From Renibacterium salmoninarum ATCC 33209 (GTDB lineage Bacteria; Actinomycetota; Actinomycetes; Actinomycetales; Micrococcaceae): a stretch of 64,000 bases of DNA. The number at the start of each line of letters is the position of its first letter. Position 1 is the first letter of the stretch. The notes under the pieces are model-generated. The model searched no databases, was not told the DNA's origin, and was given only the letters and a program-made list of their open reading frames with translations. The stretch is taken from NCBI RefSeq assembly GCF_000018885.1, contig NC_010168.1, positions 1 through 64,000 on the forward strand, read 5' to 3'. This document shows, one piece after another, positions 11,809 to 19,695 of the stretch. Both the position numbers and the translations under genes were made by a program.

Positions 11809-12752
11809 ATGAGGGTGCGGAGAAGCGTGCCATACTCTGAACCTGTGAACTTCGTATTGGCCACGATTGCCATTTTGGGCGTCGCTGCATCCGGCCCCAT
11901 TATGGCCGCGACCGCAGCACCGGCAATAGCCATCGCTTTTTGGCGAAATGCGCTGGGTGCAGTGCTTATGGGCGCCCCAACAATGCTCAGGCAACGAAGC
12001 AAGTTCCGTCAGCTGACTGGTAAGGATGTTTTTTGGGCAGCGGTAGCAGCAGTGGCCCTGGCTATGCACTTCGCCTGTTTCATCACGGCGCTCAAACTGA
12101 CCTCAGTTGCTACCGCTACCGCTCTGGTTTGTTTGCAGTCGGCCTGGATTGTGTTGTTTCAGTTACTGCGGAAAGTGAAACAGGTACCGGCGATCTTTAA
12201 TTGGCCTTGCTTTGGCTTTTGCCGGTGTAGTGATCATTACCGGATTCGATTTAGGCACCTCGCCGACGGCGATTATTGGTGACCTTTTGGGACTTGGCGG
12301 TGGGCTATTGGCCGGGGCATACACACTCACTGGCTCTAAAGCACGGCAGACGATGGGCACAGGCGTCTACACGACGCTCTGCTACGAGTTTATGCGCTGC
12401 GCTCCTCTTATTCCTTGCGCTGGCCTTGCAGGTGCCTTTGCTGGCGTTTCCAGCGGCCGCCTGGATTGGCATTGTTGCTGTCACAGTGGTTGCGCAAATT
12501 CTTGGTCACAGTATTTTTAACTATTTGTTGGCCAGCATGAGTCCATTAGTTATTTCGATGCTTATTTTGCTTGAAATTCCGGGCGCGGCAATCTTGGCCG
12601 GCATTTTTCTACAAGAACGCTTGCCTGCTGGAATTTATGCAGGTTTGCTATTGATCTTGGTTGGACTTGCCGTTGTGGTCTTTGGGCAAGGCCGCGGAAT
12701 TTCACCGTGGAAGCGGATTAGGAACGCAGCGCCCGTCGTGCCATCTGATTGA
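11809..12752 (+). pseudogene. EamA/DMT-family transporter, two frameshifts
   Basis: A drug/metabolite-type transporter of ten membrane helices, now in three reading frames. The first part (from GTG 11845 or ATG 11809) reads through ALKLTSVATATALVCLQSAW and loses homology after about 12190. A second frame continues from FAGVVIITGFDLGTS to about 12390 (GSKARQTMGTGVYTTLCYEF). A third frame carries the C-terminal helices (LLASMSPLVISMLILLEIPG) to the stop at 12752. The pieces join into one continuous EamA protein, so two indels are needed. The 3' end overlaps the convergent glycosyltransferase gene by 35 bases. An intact EamA paralogue lies at 43571-44503. Confidence 0.85.
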
Positions 12753-13629
12753 CGTTGGCAGTGTGTACTGCTCGCACGACCTTCAAGGGGAAATACACCG
12801 AGAAGAAGACCACCATAGGTGTCTTCAAGGCTAGACCTTTCACATTGTGCGCCTTGTAGGTCCGTTCGAAGCGGGTCACGTAGTAACGGTAATCTCTCGG
12901 AGAATCTTCTAGTCTGCGGGCAGACATGCCACTAACCATGGTCTGCACGTATTGAACTTTGAGCGAGTGTTCAGCTAAATGCAGGGACAAATCAATATCC
13001 TCATGCATTTCGTCTTTTTTGTCCCGGCAGGTCTCGTCCCTGATCTGTTCCCAAGCGCTGCGCCGAAGGGCCATATTGGACCCGAAGAGAAAATGGTATT
13101 GATGTTTGGCAAGCTTGAGCATTAGTTGACGCATCTTGTCGTCAGCTTTCAGACCGAAGCGCCGCAAAGGCATATCGTAATAAACGACCGGACCAGTCGC
13201 GGCCGAAATGGCGGAGTCAGTGAAGGCTAGTTGTAGCTGTTCAACCCAGTCCGGTTCGATGACCGAATCTGCATCGATTCGGCCCAAGACATCACCCGTT
13301 GCGTGGTTTAGTCCGTAGTTTCGAGTCGGGATGAGGCCTTGTTCTTTGCTTTGATGGAGCAAAGAGATGGGGCTCTCCGGGTATTCCAACTGAATTTGCT
13401 CAACGATTGCACAGGTTGAGTCAGTGGATTTGTTGTCGACCACGATTATTTCGTGCGCCGGAACGGATTGGTAAATTGCGGCGATCAGGCATTGCCTGAT
13501 CACGCTTTCTTCGTTGTATGCCGGGATCACTATGGATACACTCGGCAGGCCCGGTGGAATTCCTGGGGCCCATGAGTCATCGCCTGACATGGCTAAGTCG
13601 CTTGGCATCGGATCAAATCTAGCATCCAA
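12718..13629 (-). CDS. Family 2 glycosyltransferase
   Basis: A GT-A fold glycosyltransferase of up to 303 residues. The N-terminal domain has VSIVIPAYNEE at 31-41, the sugar-nucleotide Asp65 in IIVVDNKSTDST, and the metal-binding DAD at 119-121 (GRIDADSVI). A later acidic motif, KDEMHEDIDLSLHL, resembles the ED catalytic base motif of GT2 enzymes. The C-terminus has one hydrophobic stretch (TPMVVFFSVYFPLKVV) that may contact the membrane. The acceptor and sugar are unknown. The 303-residue form begins at TTG 13629; ATG 13608 or 13590 are alternatives and lose nothing conserved. Confidence 0.85.
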   Translation of the reverse strand: MDARFDPMPSDLAMSGDDSWAPGIPPGLPSVSIVIPAYNEESVIRQCLIAAIYQSVPAHEIIVVDNKSTDSTCAIVEQIQLEYPESPISLLHQSKEQGLIPTRNYGLNHATGDVLGRIDADSVIEPDWVEQLQLAFTDSAISAATGPVVYYDMPLRRFGLKADDKMRQLMLKLAKHQYHFLFGSNMALRRSAWEQIRDETCRDKKDEMHEDIDLSLHLAEHSLKVQYVQTMVSGMSARRLEDSPRDYRYYVTRFERTYKAHNVKGLALKTPMVVFFSVYFPLKVVRAVHTANVNQMARRALRS

Positions 13630-13632
13630 TGA

Positions 13633-13663
13633 AACGGGACGGCAGGTTACCTTCCGTCCCGTT
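13633..13663 (-). terminator. Terminator downstream of the LEA-like gene
   Basis: A perfect 10-bp stem, AACGGGACGG (13633-13642) with CCGTCCCGTT (13654-13663), lies just past the stop codon of the minus-strand gene ending at 13676. On the minus strand it is followed by TCATT. Confidence 0.6.
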
Positions 13664-13675
13664 CACAAAGATTGC

Positions 13676-14716
13676 CTAGTCTTTGGCTTCTTCTGCCTTG
13701 TCAGCAATTTTCTCGCCCAAGTCCTTCGCGGAGCCCTTGGCCTTGGAAACCGTCGCTTTTGCGGCGTCCTTGACGTCCTGGGCCTTGTCGACGACGGCGT
13801 CTTTTGCGTCCGCAGCCGCATCGGATGCCTTGTCCGCAACCTTCTCGGCTTTGTCAGCTACCTTTTCGGTATTGTCCGCGATCTTTTCGCTTACTTTGCT
13901 TGCCGCGTCGTCCGCTTTGTCAGCTACTTCGGAGACCTTTTCGGCTGCAGCGTCCTTGACGTCCTCAGTCTTGTCCGCGATGTTTTGTGCGGCGTCCTTG
14001 ACTGGAACCGGAGTCTTCCAGGGATCCTCAACCGGGCGCGAGGCACGCCATACGGCAACGCCAGCCGCAGTGGCAGCCGCGATAATGCCGAATACTAGCC
14101 AGCCTTTGCCGCCGGAATTATTGGATTTCTGTTCCCGCTTGAGCTGGCTAGCTGCCTCCTTGGCCGCCTGTTCAGCTACCTTTCGGGCCTGGTTAGCGGC
14201 ACGCTTGCCCTGTTTGATGACTGGCGCAACCGTGTCAGCAGCCTGAGTTACCGCCTTCTGAGCTGCCGGAGCAACCGTGTCAGTGACGTAATCAGAGACA
14301 TTGCTATTTACGCCGTCGAGCGCTTTACCTACGGCGGTAGCTGCATCGCCGAGCTTGTCGGAGATCAGCGGAAAGTATTCATCGACGACTTTGTCTTTGG
14401 CATTTTGCAAAGCGGGCGTCGCTTTCTCTAGAGCTTCAGCAATCTTAGGTGCGGCATCGTCCACCGCATCTGAAATCCTCGGGCCAAGCTTCTCCAGGCC
14501 CTCTTGAAGCTTGGGCGTGACGTTTACTACGCCGTCGGCAGTGAATTGAGCCGCTTTTCGGAGTCCTTCTTGCACCTTTGGCGAAGCATTCTCGATGCTC
14601 TTCTCCGCCCAGCTGCGTGCTGAATCAAGATGCGGGCTTGCCCACTCTTTGGCATTTTCTACACCGTTGGCCAAGGTTTCCTCAAGGTCACGGGTGACGC
14701 GGTCTGCTTTTTTCAC
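13676..14716 (-). CDS. LEA/apolipoprotein-like repeat protein with one membrane helix
   Basis: A 346-residue Ala/Lys/Asp/Glu-rich protein not matched to a characterised family. Residues 1-195 form amphipathic repeats (KVQEGLRKAAQ, KLQEGLEKLGPRISDAVDDA). One hydrophobic helix, GWLVFGIIAAATAAGVAVW, lies at about 205-223. The tail from about 238 is built from 11-residue-like repeats such as KVADKAEKVADKASDAAADA, reminiscent of late-embryogenesis-abundant or apolipoprotein helices. GTG 14716 follows a GGGAGG ribosome site. The frame stays open upstream, but that part overlaps the divergent cyclophilin promoter. A role at the membrane or envelope or in stress is only inferred. Confidence 0.75.
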   Translation of the reverse strand: MKKADRVTRDLEETLANGVENAKEWASPHLDSARSWAEKSIENASPKVQEGLRKAAQFTADGVVNVTPKLQEGLEKLGPRISDAVDDAAPKIAEALEKATPALQNAKDKVVDEYFPLISDKLGDAATAVGKALDGVNSNVSDYVTDTVAPAAQKAVTQAADTVAPVIKQGKRAANQARKVAEQAAKEAASQLKREQKSNNSGGKGWLVFGIIAAATAAGVAVWRASRPVEDPWKTPVPVKDAAQNIADKTEDVKDAAAEKVSEVADKADDAASKVSEKIADNTEKVADKAEKVADKASDAAADAKDAVVDKAQDVKDAAKATVSKAKGSAKDLGEKIADKAEEAKD

Positions 14717-14835
14717 AACTACCTCCCGAGTATTGGAATCTTTCCCTAGCCTACGTGGAATGGCCGAGTCGAGCGAGTCTGCGCTCTCAGTGGAACTACC
14801 GGGCAGGATCTGGGCGAACATGGAAGAATTGGCGC

Positions 14836-15378
14836 ATGACTGCGATTCCAACAGCAAAAGCGACTCTGCACACTAACCAAGGAGACATCCGGATCGACCT
14901 CTTTGGCAATCATGCGCCCAAGACGGTCGACAACTTTGTCGGTTTGGCTACCGGCGAAAAGACCTGGACGCACCCGGCAACGGGCCAGGAGAGCAACGAA
15001 CCGTTCTACAACGGCGTAATTTTCCACCGCATCATCCGCCAGTTCATGCTTCAGGGTGGTGATCCTTTAGGTCAGGGCACTGGCGGCCCCGGCTACGTTT
15101 TTGACGACGAGATTCACCCAGAGCTGGTTTACAACAAGCCTTATCTGCTGGCAATGGCCAACGCTGGTATTCAGATGGGCCACGGAACCAACGGTTCACA
15201 GTTCTTCATCACCACCGTTCCTACCCCGCACTTACAGGGCAAGCACACCATCTTCGGTGAAGTTTCTGATGATGAGTCGAAGGCCGTCGTTGACGCGATC
15301 GAAGCAGTTCCTACTGCGCGCGGCGACCGCCCGCTAGAAGATGTAGTGATCAATTCCGTCACGATCGAAAAGCTCTAG
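14836..15378 (+). CDS. Peptidyl-prolyl cis-trans isomerase, cyclophilin type
   Basis: A 180-residue cyclophilin that catalyses proline cis-trans isomerisation during protein folding. The core shows the catalytic Arg in FHRIIRQFMLQGGD, followed by GTGGPGY, the active-site segment LAMANAGIQMGHGTNGSQFF and HTIFGEV. No signal peptide is present, so it is probably cytoplasmic. ATG 14836 gives a family-like start (MTAIPTAKATLHTNQGDI). The open frame runs further upstream without homology. It sits just upstream of the rhomboid gene (12-base gap), the usual pairing near the origin of actinobacteria. Confidence 0.93.
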   Translation: MTAIPTAKATLHTNQGDIRIDLFGNHAPKTVDNFVGLATGEKTWTHPATGQESNEPFYNGVIFHRIIRQFMLQGGDPLGQGTGGPGYVFDDEIHPELVYNKPYLLAMANAGIQMGHGTNGSQFFITTVPTPHLQGKHTIFGEVSDDESKAVVDAIEAVPTARGDRPLEDVVINSVTIEKL

Positions 15379-15390
15379 AGGTTTACTAAC

Positions 15391-16263
15391 GTGAGTTACG
15401 GGATTCCGACGGCGGCCTCCGGCGAGGGCGCGCAAGTTCCGGTTTGTCCTCGACATCCGGATCGGGTCGCCTACGTGCGCTGTCAACGTTGCGGCCGTCC
15501 GGCTTGCACCGAGTGCCAGCGGCAGGCCGCCGTCGGGATCCAATGCGTTGATTGTGTTCGGGAAAGTGCCAAAAACGCTCCGGTCAATCGAACGATGGCC
15601 GGCGGCGTGGTTACCACCGGTAAGCCGATCATCACCTATGTGCTTATTGCGCTATGTGTTCTGGTCTTCGCTGCCGAACTGATTCCTAATGCCAATGTGA
15701 TCAACTACTTGGCTTATGCGCCCTTTGCCACGGAACAAGAACCATGGCGGATACTGACGTCAATTTTCACGCATTCAACCACCTTCTTGCCGCACATTCT
15801 GTTCAATATGTACTCGCTGTACATCTTGGGCACGGTACTGGAACCGGTACTCGGACGGCTCAGGTTCTTCGCGCTATTTTTAGTCTCCGGTCTAGCTGGC
15901 TCGGTGGGCGTTCTGCTCATTGCACCGGTTGATTCGGTAGTAGTCGGTGCATCCGGGGCGATCTTCGGCCTCTTCGGTGCGCTTTTCGTCTTACAGCTCA
16001 AACGCCGCGGCGATCTGCGCCAGATCATCGTACTTTTGGTGGTCAATGCCGTGATCGGTTTCCTACCCGGTGCCAATATTGCCTGGCAAGCGCACCTAGG
16101 TGGCCTTATTGGTGGCGCCTTGGTCGCCGCGATTTTGATCTATGCGCCTACTGGCTGCATCCGGCAAGTATTGCAATGGGGCGGCATTGCCGCTGTTTTA
16201 CTGATCCTGATTGTGTTGACTGTTTTGCGCACGGCAGCCATCCATCCAATGCTGGTACTGTAG
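15391..16263 (+). CDS. Rhomboid-family intramembrane serine protease
   Basis: A 290-residue membrane protease that cleaves transmembrane substrates within the lipid bilayer. The N-terminus has a zinc-binding, B-box-like segment with Cys19, His22, Cys31, Cys34, Cys39 and Cys42 (RCQRCGRPACTECQ) and a further CVDC. Six or so membrane helices follow from about residue 78. The catalytic Ser188 lies in GASGAIFG and His235 in AHLGGLIGG. GTG 15391 begins 12 bases after the cyclophilin stop, implying co-transcription. The substrate is unknown. Confidence 0.92.
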   Translation: MSYGIPTAASGEGAQVPVCPRHPDRVAYVRCQRCGRPACTECQRQAAVGIQCVDCVRESAKNAPVNRTMAGGVVTTGKPIITYVLIALCVLVFAAELIPNANVINYLAYAPFATEQEPWRILTSIFTHSTTFLPHILFNMYSLYILGTVLEPVLGRLRFFALFLVSGLAGSVGVLLIAPVDSVVVGASGAIFGLFGALFVLQLKRRGDLRQIIVLLVVNAVIGFLPGANIAWQAHLGGLIGGALVAAILIYAPTGCIRQVLQWGGIAAVLLILIVLTVLRTAAIHPMLVL

Positions 16264-16277
16264 CACTTTGGATTAAG

Positions 16278-16286
16278 TTATCCACA
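16278..16286 (+). promoter_or_regulatory. Isolated perfect DnaA box
   Basis: TTATCCACA occurs 15 bases after the rhomboid stop and is followed by CAGTCCACAG. It may be a DnaA-titration or regulatory site. The rest of the 16264-16449 gap shows only a small terminator-like hairpin. Confidence 0.4.
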
Positions 16287-16335
16287 ACACAGTCCACAGT
16301 TGGGCATAACTTACACAGCTGTAGTTCAGTAGATA

Positions 16336-16358
16336 CCTTCCCAGGAAGGGAATTTTTT
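16336..16358 (+). terminator. Possible terminator after the rhomboid gene
   Basis: A short CCTTC/GAAGG stem with loop CCAG (16336-16349) followed by GAATTTTTT. The stem is small, but the T-run is the clearest in the region. Confidence 0.45.
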
Positions 16359-16449
16359 CCTCGCTCGAGCTATTCCTCATAATAGCAGGGACCATTAGGG
16401 TCCTAACAGAAGATCCTTATGGCTGGATCGTGGTGAGCGGGGAGATCGT

Positions 16450-17265
16450 ATGAGCATTTGGCAATGTGCAACGTGTGGCGTCGAGCGAGCTGCCGAACCG
16501 GTAGCAGCTGATGTTTGTCCGATTTGTGCGGATGAGCGTCAATACGTTCCGTTGGATGGACAAGTATGGACTACCGTTCAAGCACAAATCGATCAAGGGA
16601 TGACCCTAGACGTTTTTGACGTTGAGCCTGGACTTGTTGGAGTTACCTCAACCGGCATTGGCATCGGTCAGCAAAGCATGCTCGTGGTCACGCCGGCCGG
16701 CAATCTTTTGTGGGACCCGGTTGGCCTAATTTCCGCAGACGCCGTTGCCGCCGTTGCTGCCTATGGTCCAGTTGTGGCCGTCGCAGCAAGTCATCCGCAT
16801 ATGTTTGGTGTTCAGGTGGAGTGGGCTAAAGTCTTAGAGGCAAAAGTTCTAGTTAACCAGGCCGACGCCGAATTTCTGCAGCGCTCAGATGATCGAGTGG
16901 AATATTGGTCTGGTCAATATGAAGTAGTGCCGGGCGTCACCCTGCACCAGCTTGGCGGGCACTTCAAAGGCAGTGCGGTTGTTCATTGGCCCGAGGGCAA
17001 TGAAGGTAAAGGCGTTATTCTCGCGGGCGACACAATCTTTGTGAATCAGGACCGAACTGCGGCATTCATGCGGAGCTATCCCAACAAGATCCCGCTTTCC
17101 GCCGCAGTGGTGGACCGGATAGCAAAAGCGGTATTGGAATTCGAATTTGATCGCCTCTACAACAATTTCGGCAGCGTGATTCCGGCAGGTGCTTCAGCAG
17201 TAGTGCGTCGCTCCACTGACCGGCATATCGCTTGGGTTCGTGGCGATTTCGATGATTTGACCTAA
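16450..17265 (+). CDS. MBL-fold metallo-hydrolase-like protein with zinc ribbon
   Basis: A 271-residue protein with an N-terminal rubredoxin-like zinc ribbon (Cys6, Cys9, Cys23, Cys26) and a metallo-beta-lactamase fold. Possible metal ligands are ASHPHMFG (a degenerate HxHxDH motif), the His of QLGGHFKG and the Asp of ILAGDTIF. The first motif lacks the usual Asp-His pair, so the metal site may be mononuclear or altered. The substrate is unknown. ATG 16450 is preceded by GGGGAGAT. No partner gene is apparent; the next gene is convergent. Confidence 0.8.
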   Translation: MSIWQCATCGVERAAEPVAADVCPICADERQYVPLDGQVWTTVQAQIDQGMTLDVFDVEPGLVGVTSTGIGIGQQSMLVVTPAGNLLWDPVGLISADAVAAVAAYGPVVAVAASHPHMFGVQVEWAKVLEAKVLVNQADAEFLQRSDDRVEYWSGQYEVVPGVTLHQLGGHFKGSAVVHWPEGNEGKGVILAGDTIFVNQDRTAAFMRSYPNKIPLSAAVVDRIAKAVLEFEFDRLYNNFGSVIPAGASAVVRRSTDRHIAWVRGDFDDLT

Positions 17266-17275
17266 CGACTCCGGT

Positions 17276-18091
17276 TTAACCAAGCGGTGGCACCACGGTG
17301 AGCTCAAGCTCGATCCCAAGTCGGTCAAGCGTTTGCGCAAAGTCCTGCGCTGTCAGTTGAGGCGTTTCAGTCACCAGGCTTAAGGTACTTCCGCCGCGGC
17401 TACCGGCGTAGGGCGTGGCGGTCAAAGCAACACTGTCCGCAGGATTGAAGAGTTGCAGATTTGGTGCCGCTTCTTTGAAGGCGAAGCTGAGCCAGGGTAG
17501 ATGAGTACTTGAAAGCGTGACACCGCCGATGGTTTGGCCTTCGCGACGTTGCTGATCGAGAAATTCGGCAACCAGGGCAACGGTTCCACTGGGGTCCGCT
17601 ACAAATTGGCCAGATTCGACTAGATCGATGAGTTTCGTTGCAGCAGCGGTCTGGACGCGCCAAGCCTGCTGACCAGCTTCACGATTGATAAAGTCTTGAA
17701 GCTGTTGGCTTTGGGTCATTGAGGCAGCTCCGGCAAGAAGCAAGACTTCCGTCGGCTCAATTGAGCTGAGTGCGACCTGGATGGGCGGCAAGACGCCAAG
17801 TACCGGGAAGGCGCATTGTGCTGCGACGGCGTCGAGCACGGTTACTGACGGCGCATTAGAGCCGATAATCACGCAGCTGGCGCCCAAAGAATTGAGGTAT
17901 TGGCAGCTTCGCAGGGCAACCTCAAACAGTTCTGACGCTGATTTGGCACCATAAGGAAAGCTCGCGCGATCCGCGAAGTAGATCAGATCCACGGCCGGAA
18001 AGTGGTTGCGAAGGGCGCGAACTATGTCATAGCTGCCCAAGCCTGCGTCAAAGACTGCAATCGGGCCCACACTGGTGTCTTGGTCTGCCAC
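17276..18091 (-). CDS. Glutamate-racemase-like protein lacking both catalytic cysteines
   Basis: A 271-residue member of the Asp/Glu racemase superfamily closest to MurI. The segments IAVFDAGLGS (11-20), YFADRASFPYG (38-48) and VLGVLPPIQVAL align with MurI. However, the first catalytic Cys motif (ACNTA in MurI) is GSNAP with Ser78, and the second (GCTHYP) is SSTHLP with Ser195. MurI chemistry needs both cysteines, so this protein is unlikely to make D-glutamate by the normal route. It is full-length with no frame break, which suggests retained function rather than decay. ATG 18091. Confidence 0.75.
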   Translation of the reverse strand: MADQDTSVGPIAVFDAGLGSYDIVRALRNHFPAVDLIYFADRASFPYGAKSASELFEVALRSCQYLNSLGASCVIIGSNAPSVTVLDAVAAQCAFPVLGVLPPIQVALSSIEPTEVLLLAGAASMTQSQQLQDFINREAGQQAWRVQTAAATKLIDLVESGQFVADPSGTVALVAEFLDQQRREGQTIGGVTLSSTHLPWLSFAFKEAAPNLQLFNPADSVALTATPYAGSRGGSTLSLVTETPQLTAQDFAQTLDRLGIELELTVVPPLG

Positions 18092-18112
18092 AGGATCAGG
18101 CTAACACCGTGG

Positions 18113-18974
18113 CTAGTCTGCGGCCGTGTGTGCGGTTAAATGTGCCAAGAGCAGCGGGATCACCTTTTCAGGAACTTCCTCGGTCAGCCAATGGCTAGCA
18201 CCGTCGAGCACTTCGAATCGATAGGGGCCATCAACAAAATCTCCAGTTGCTCGCGCTGCAACTTCACCTAGCGCCCGGTCGTCGCTTCCCCAGATGTACA
18301 ACGTCGGCGTAGTCACTCGATCAGCTGCCGAGTTGAAGTGGTCGTCAGTTGCGCCGCGGTACCAGTTCAAAGTGGCGGTCAAAGCATTCGGCTCGGTCAA
18401 TCGGACCAGGTTTTGTTCCACCAACTCTGCTGGAAATTTTCCGCCGTAGGTGGCGCGAAGCTTTGCGGCATCGTTGGCCAGCAAAGTCGATTCGGCAACA
18501 CCTCCGTCTTGCCGAAAGAAGCGAACATAGTTGAGTCGCTCGCGCTGATCTGCATCGTTTTCCGCTGCTTTTTGCAGCGCTTTGGGGTGCGGTGTGGCAA
18601 GTACCGAAAGTGAATGCAGTCGATCAGGATTGCTGCTGGCTAAGGTCCAGGCGACCATGCCGCCCCAATCGTGGGCGACTAGATGGAACTTCCGAGCTCC
18701 TTGAGCATCCGCGAAAGCTAAAGCATCAGCTACCAAGTCTTCCATCGAGTAGTGTTCGACGCCGATTGGCCGCGCTCCCACCGCATAACCTCGTTGATCT
18801 ACTGCAACGGCGCGGTAACCGGCATGTGCCAAGGCAATCAATTCCTCGGCCCATGAATCAGCAAATTCAGGCCAGCCATGCAGCAGATAGCACCAAATCG
18901 CCACTAGCTGGGTCGGCCGCGATTGCGGTGTGCTCGTGCTCGGCTACTGTGATTTTGAGATTTTCAAATCTCAT
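18113..18974 (-). pseudogene. Alpha/beta-fold (epoxide-hydrolase-like) hydrolase, 5' frameshift
   Basis: The main frame (18113-18904) encodes LLHGWPEF, the nucleophile Asp79 in VAHDWGGM and the His of LDGASHWL, as in haloalkane dehalogenase/epoxide hydrolase relatives. Its nominal GTG start at 18904 lacks the first beta strands. In another frame, ATG 18974 begins MRFENLKITVAEHEHTAIAA and continues to GDLVL, which joins naturally to LLHGWPEF if one or two bases near 18887-18893 are out of register. I infer a recent frameshift. A shorter protein from GTG 18904 remains possible but would lack part of the core sheet. It ends 21 bases from the racemase-like gene. Confidence 0.7.
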
Positions 18975-19030
18975 TTGCGGCCACCTACCTTGACTTAGTT
19001 CGTGATCAAAATCATACTTAGGGCATTGTC

Positions 19031-19046
19031 TGGGTCAGTTGACCCA
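19031..19046. promoter_or_regulatory. Candidate TetR operator
   Basis: A perfect inverted repeat, TGGGTCA-GT-TGACCCA, lies 47 bases before the TetR gene at 19093 and upstream of the three-gene operon. Position and symmetry fit autoregulation; no binding data. Confidence 0.5.
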
Positions 19047-19092
19047 CTTGGGGCTACGGTCCCAATCAGCAGTGATACCGAGGTGAATCCGT

Positions 19093-19695
19093 ATGGCAAA
19101 CGTTCCGGCGGCCGAACGCCGTCGTACTTTAATTGACGCCGCCTTTGTCATTATTGCTCGCGATGGCATCTCAGCGGCCAGCACCCGCGCGGTTTCACAT
19201 GAAGCCGGAGCTTCATTGGCCAGCTATCACTATGCCTTCCACTCACAAGCTGAGTTAATGGAAGCGCTTATTGAAGACACTTTATCTTTTGAGCGACTTG
19301 GTCTTGAATCAGCAATGATCAACGCCACGGACCTGCGATCTACTATGCGGCTTTGCTTGCTGAACTATTTCGAAGGCCTCAAAGCCAACCCCCAGCGCGA
19401 AATGGCGATGCTCGAACTAACCCAATATGCTCTGCGTAAGCCGGGCTTGGAGCACTATGCCAGCAAGCAATATCAGCATTACTACACGCTAGCTGAAGGC
19501 ATCATTGAAGCCCTGGCTATGGGGTTTGGTGTGATTTTTTCAACGCCAGCCGAAGTACTTGGCCGACTGATTGTGGTCTTTACCGACGGATTAACCACGA
19601 CCTGGCTCGCCGAACGCAACGACCAACAAGCTTTGCAGAATATCGAGATGATGACCGACGTCCTGATGGGGTTCGTCCAAGGATATCCAGCATGA
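19093..19695 (+). CDS. TetR-family transcriptional regulator
   Basis: A 200-residue regulator with an N-terminal TetR helix-turn-helix (ISAASTRAVSHEAGASLASY, about 26-45, then HYAFHSQAELMEALIED) and an all-helical ligand-binding C-terminal domain. Its stop overlaps the start of the aldolase gene by four bases (ATGA), so it is the first gene of a translationally coupled operon with the aldolase and oxidase. A symmetric site at 19031-19046 is a plausible operator. The inducer is unknown. ATG 19093. Confidence 0.9.
   Translation: MANVPAAERRRTLIDAAFVIIARDGISAASTRAVSHEAGASLASYHYAFHSQAELMEALIEDTLSFERLGLESAMINATDLRSTMRLCLLNYFEGLKANPQREMAMLELTQYALRKPGLEHYASKQYQHYYTLAEGIIEALAMGFGVIFSTPAEVLGRLIVVFTDGLTTTWLAERNDQQALQNIEMMTDVLMGFVQGYPA

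Noticed and set aside
13514..14246. Plus-strand open frames opposite the glycosyltransferase and LEA-like genes
   Set aside because: Ser/Ala-rich shadows of the repetitive minus-strand gene; no ribosome site and no homology.
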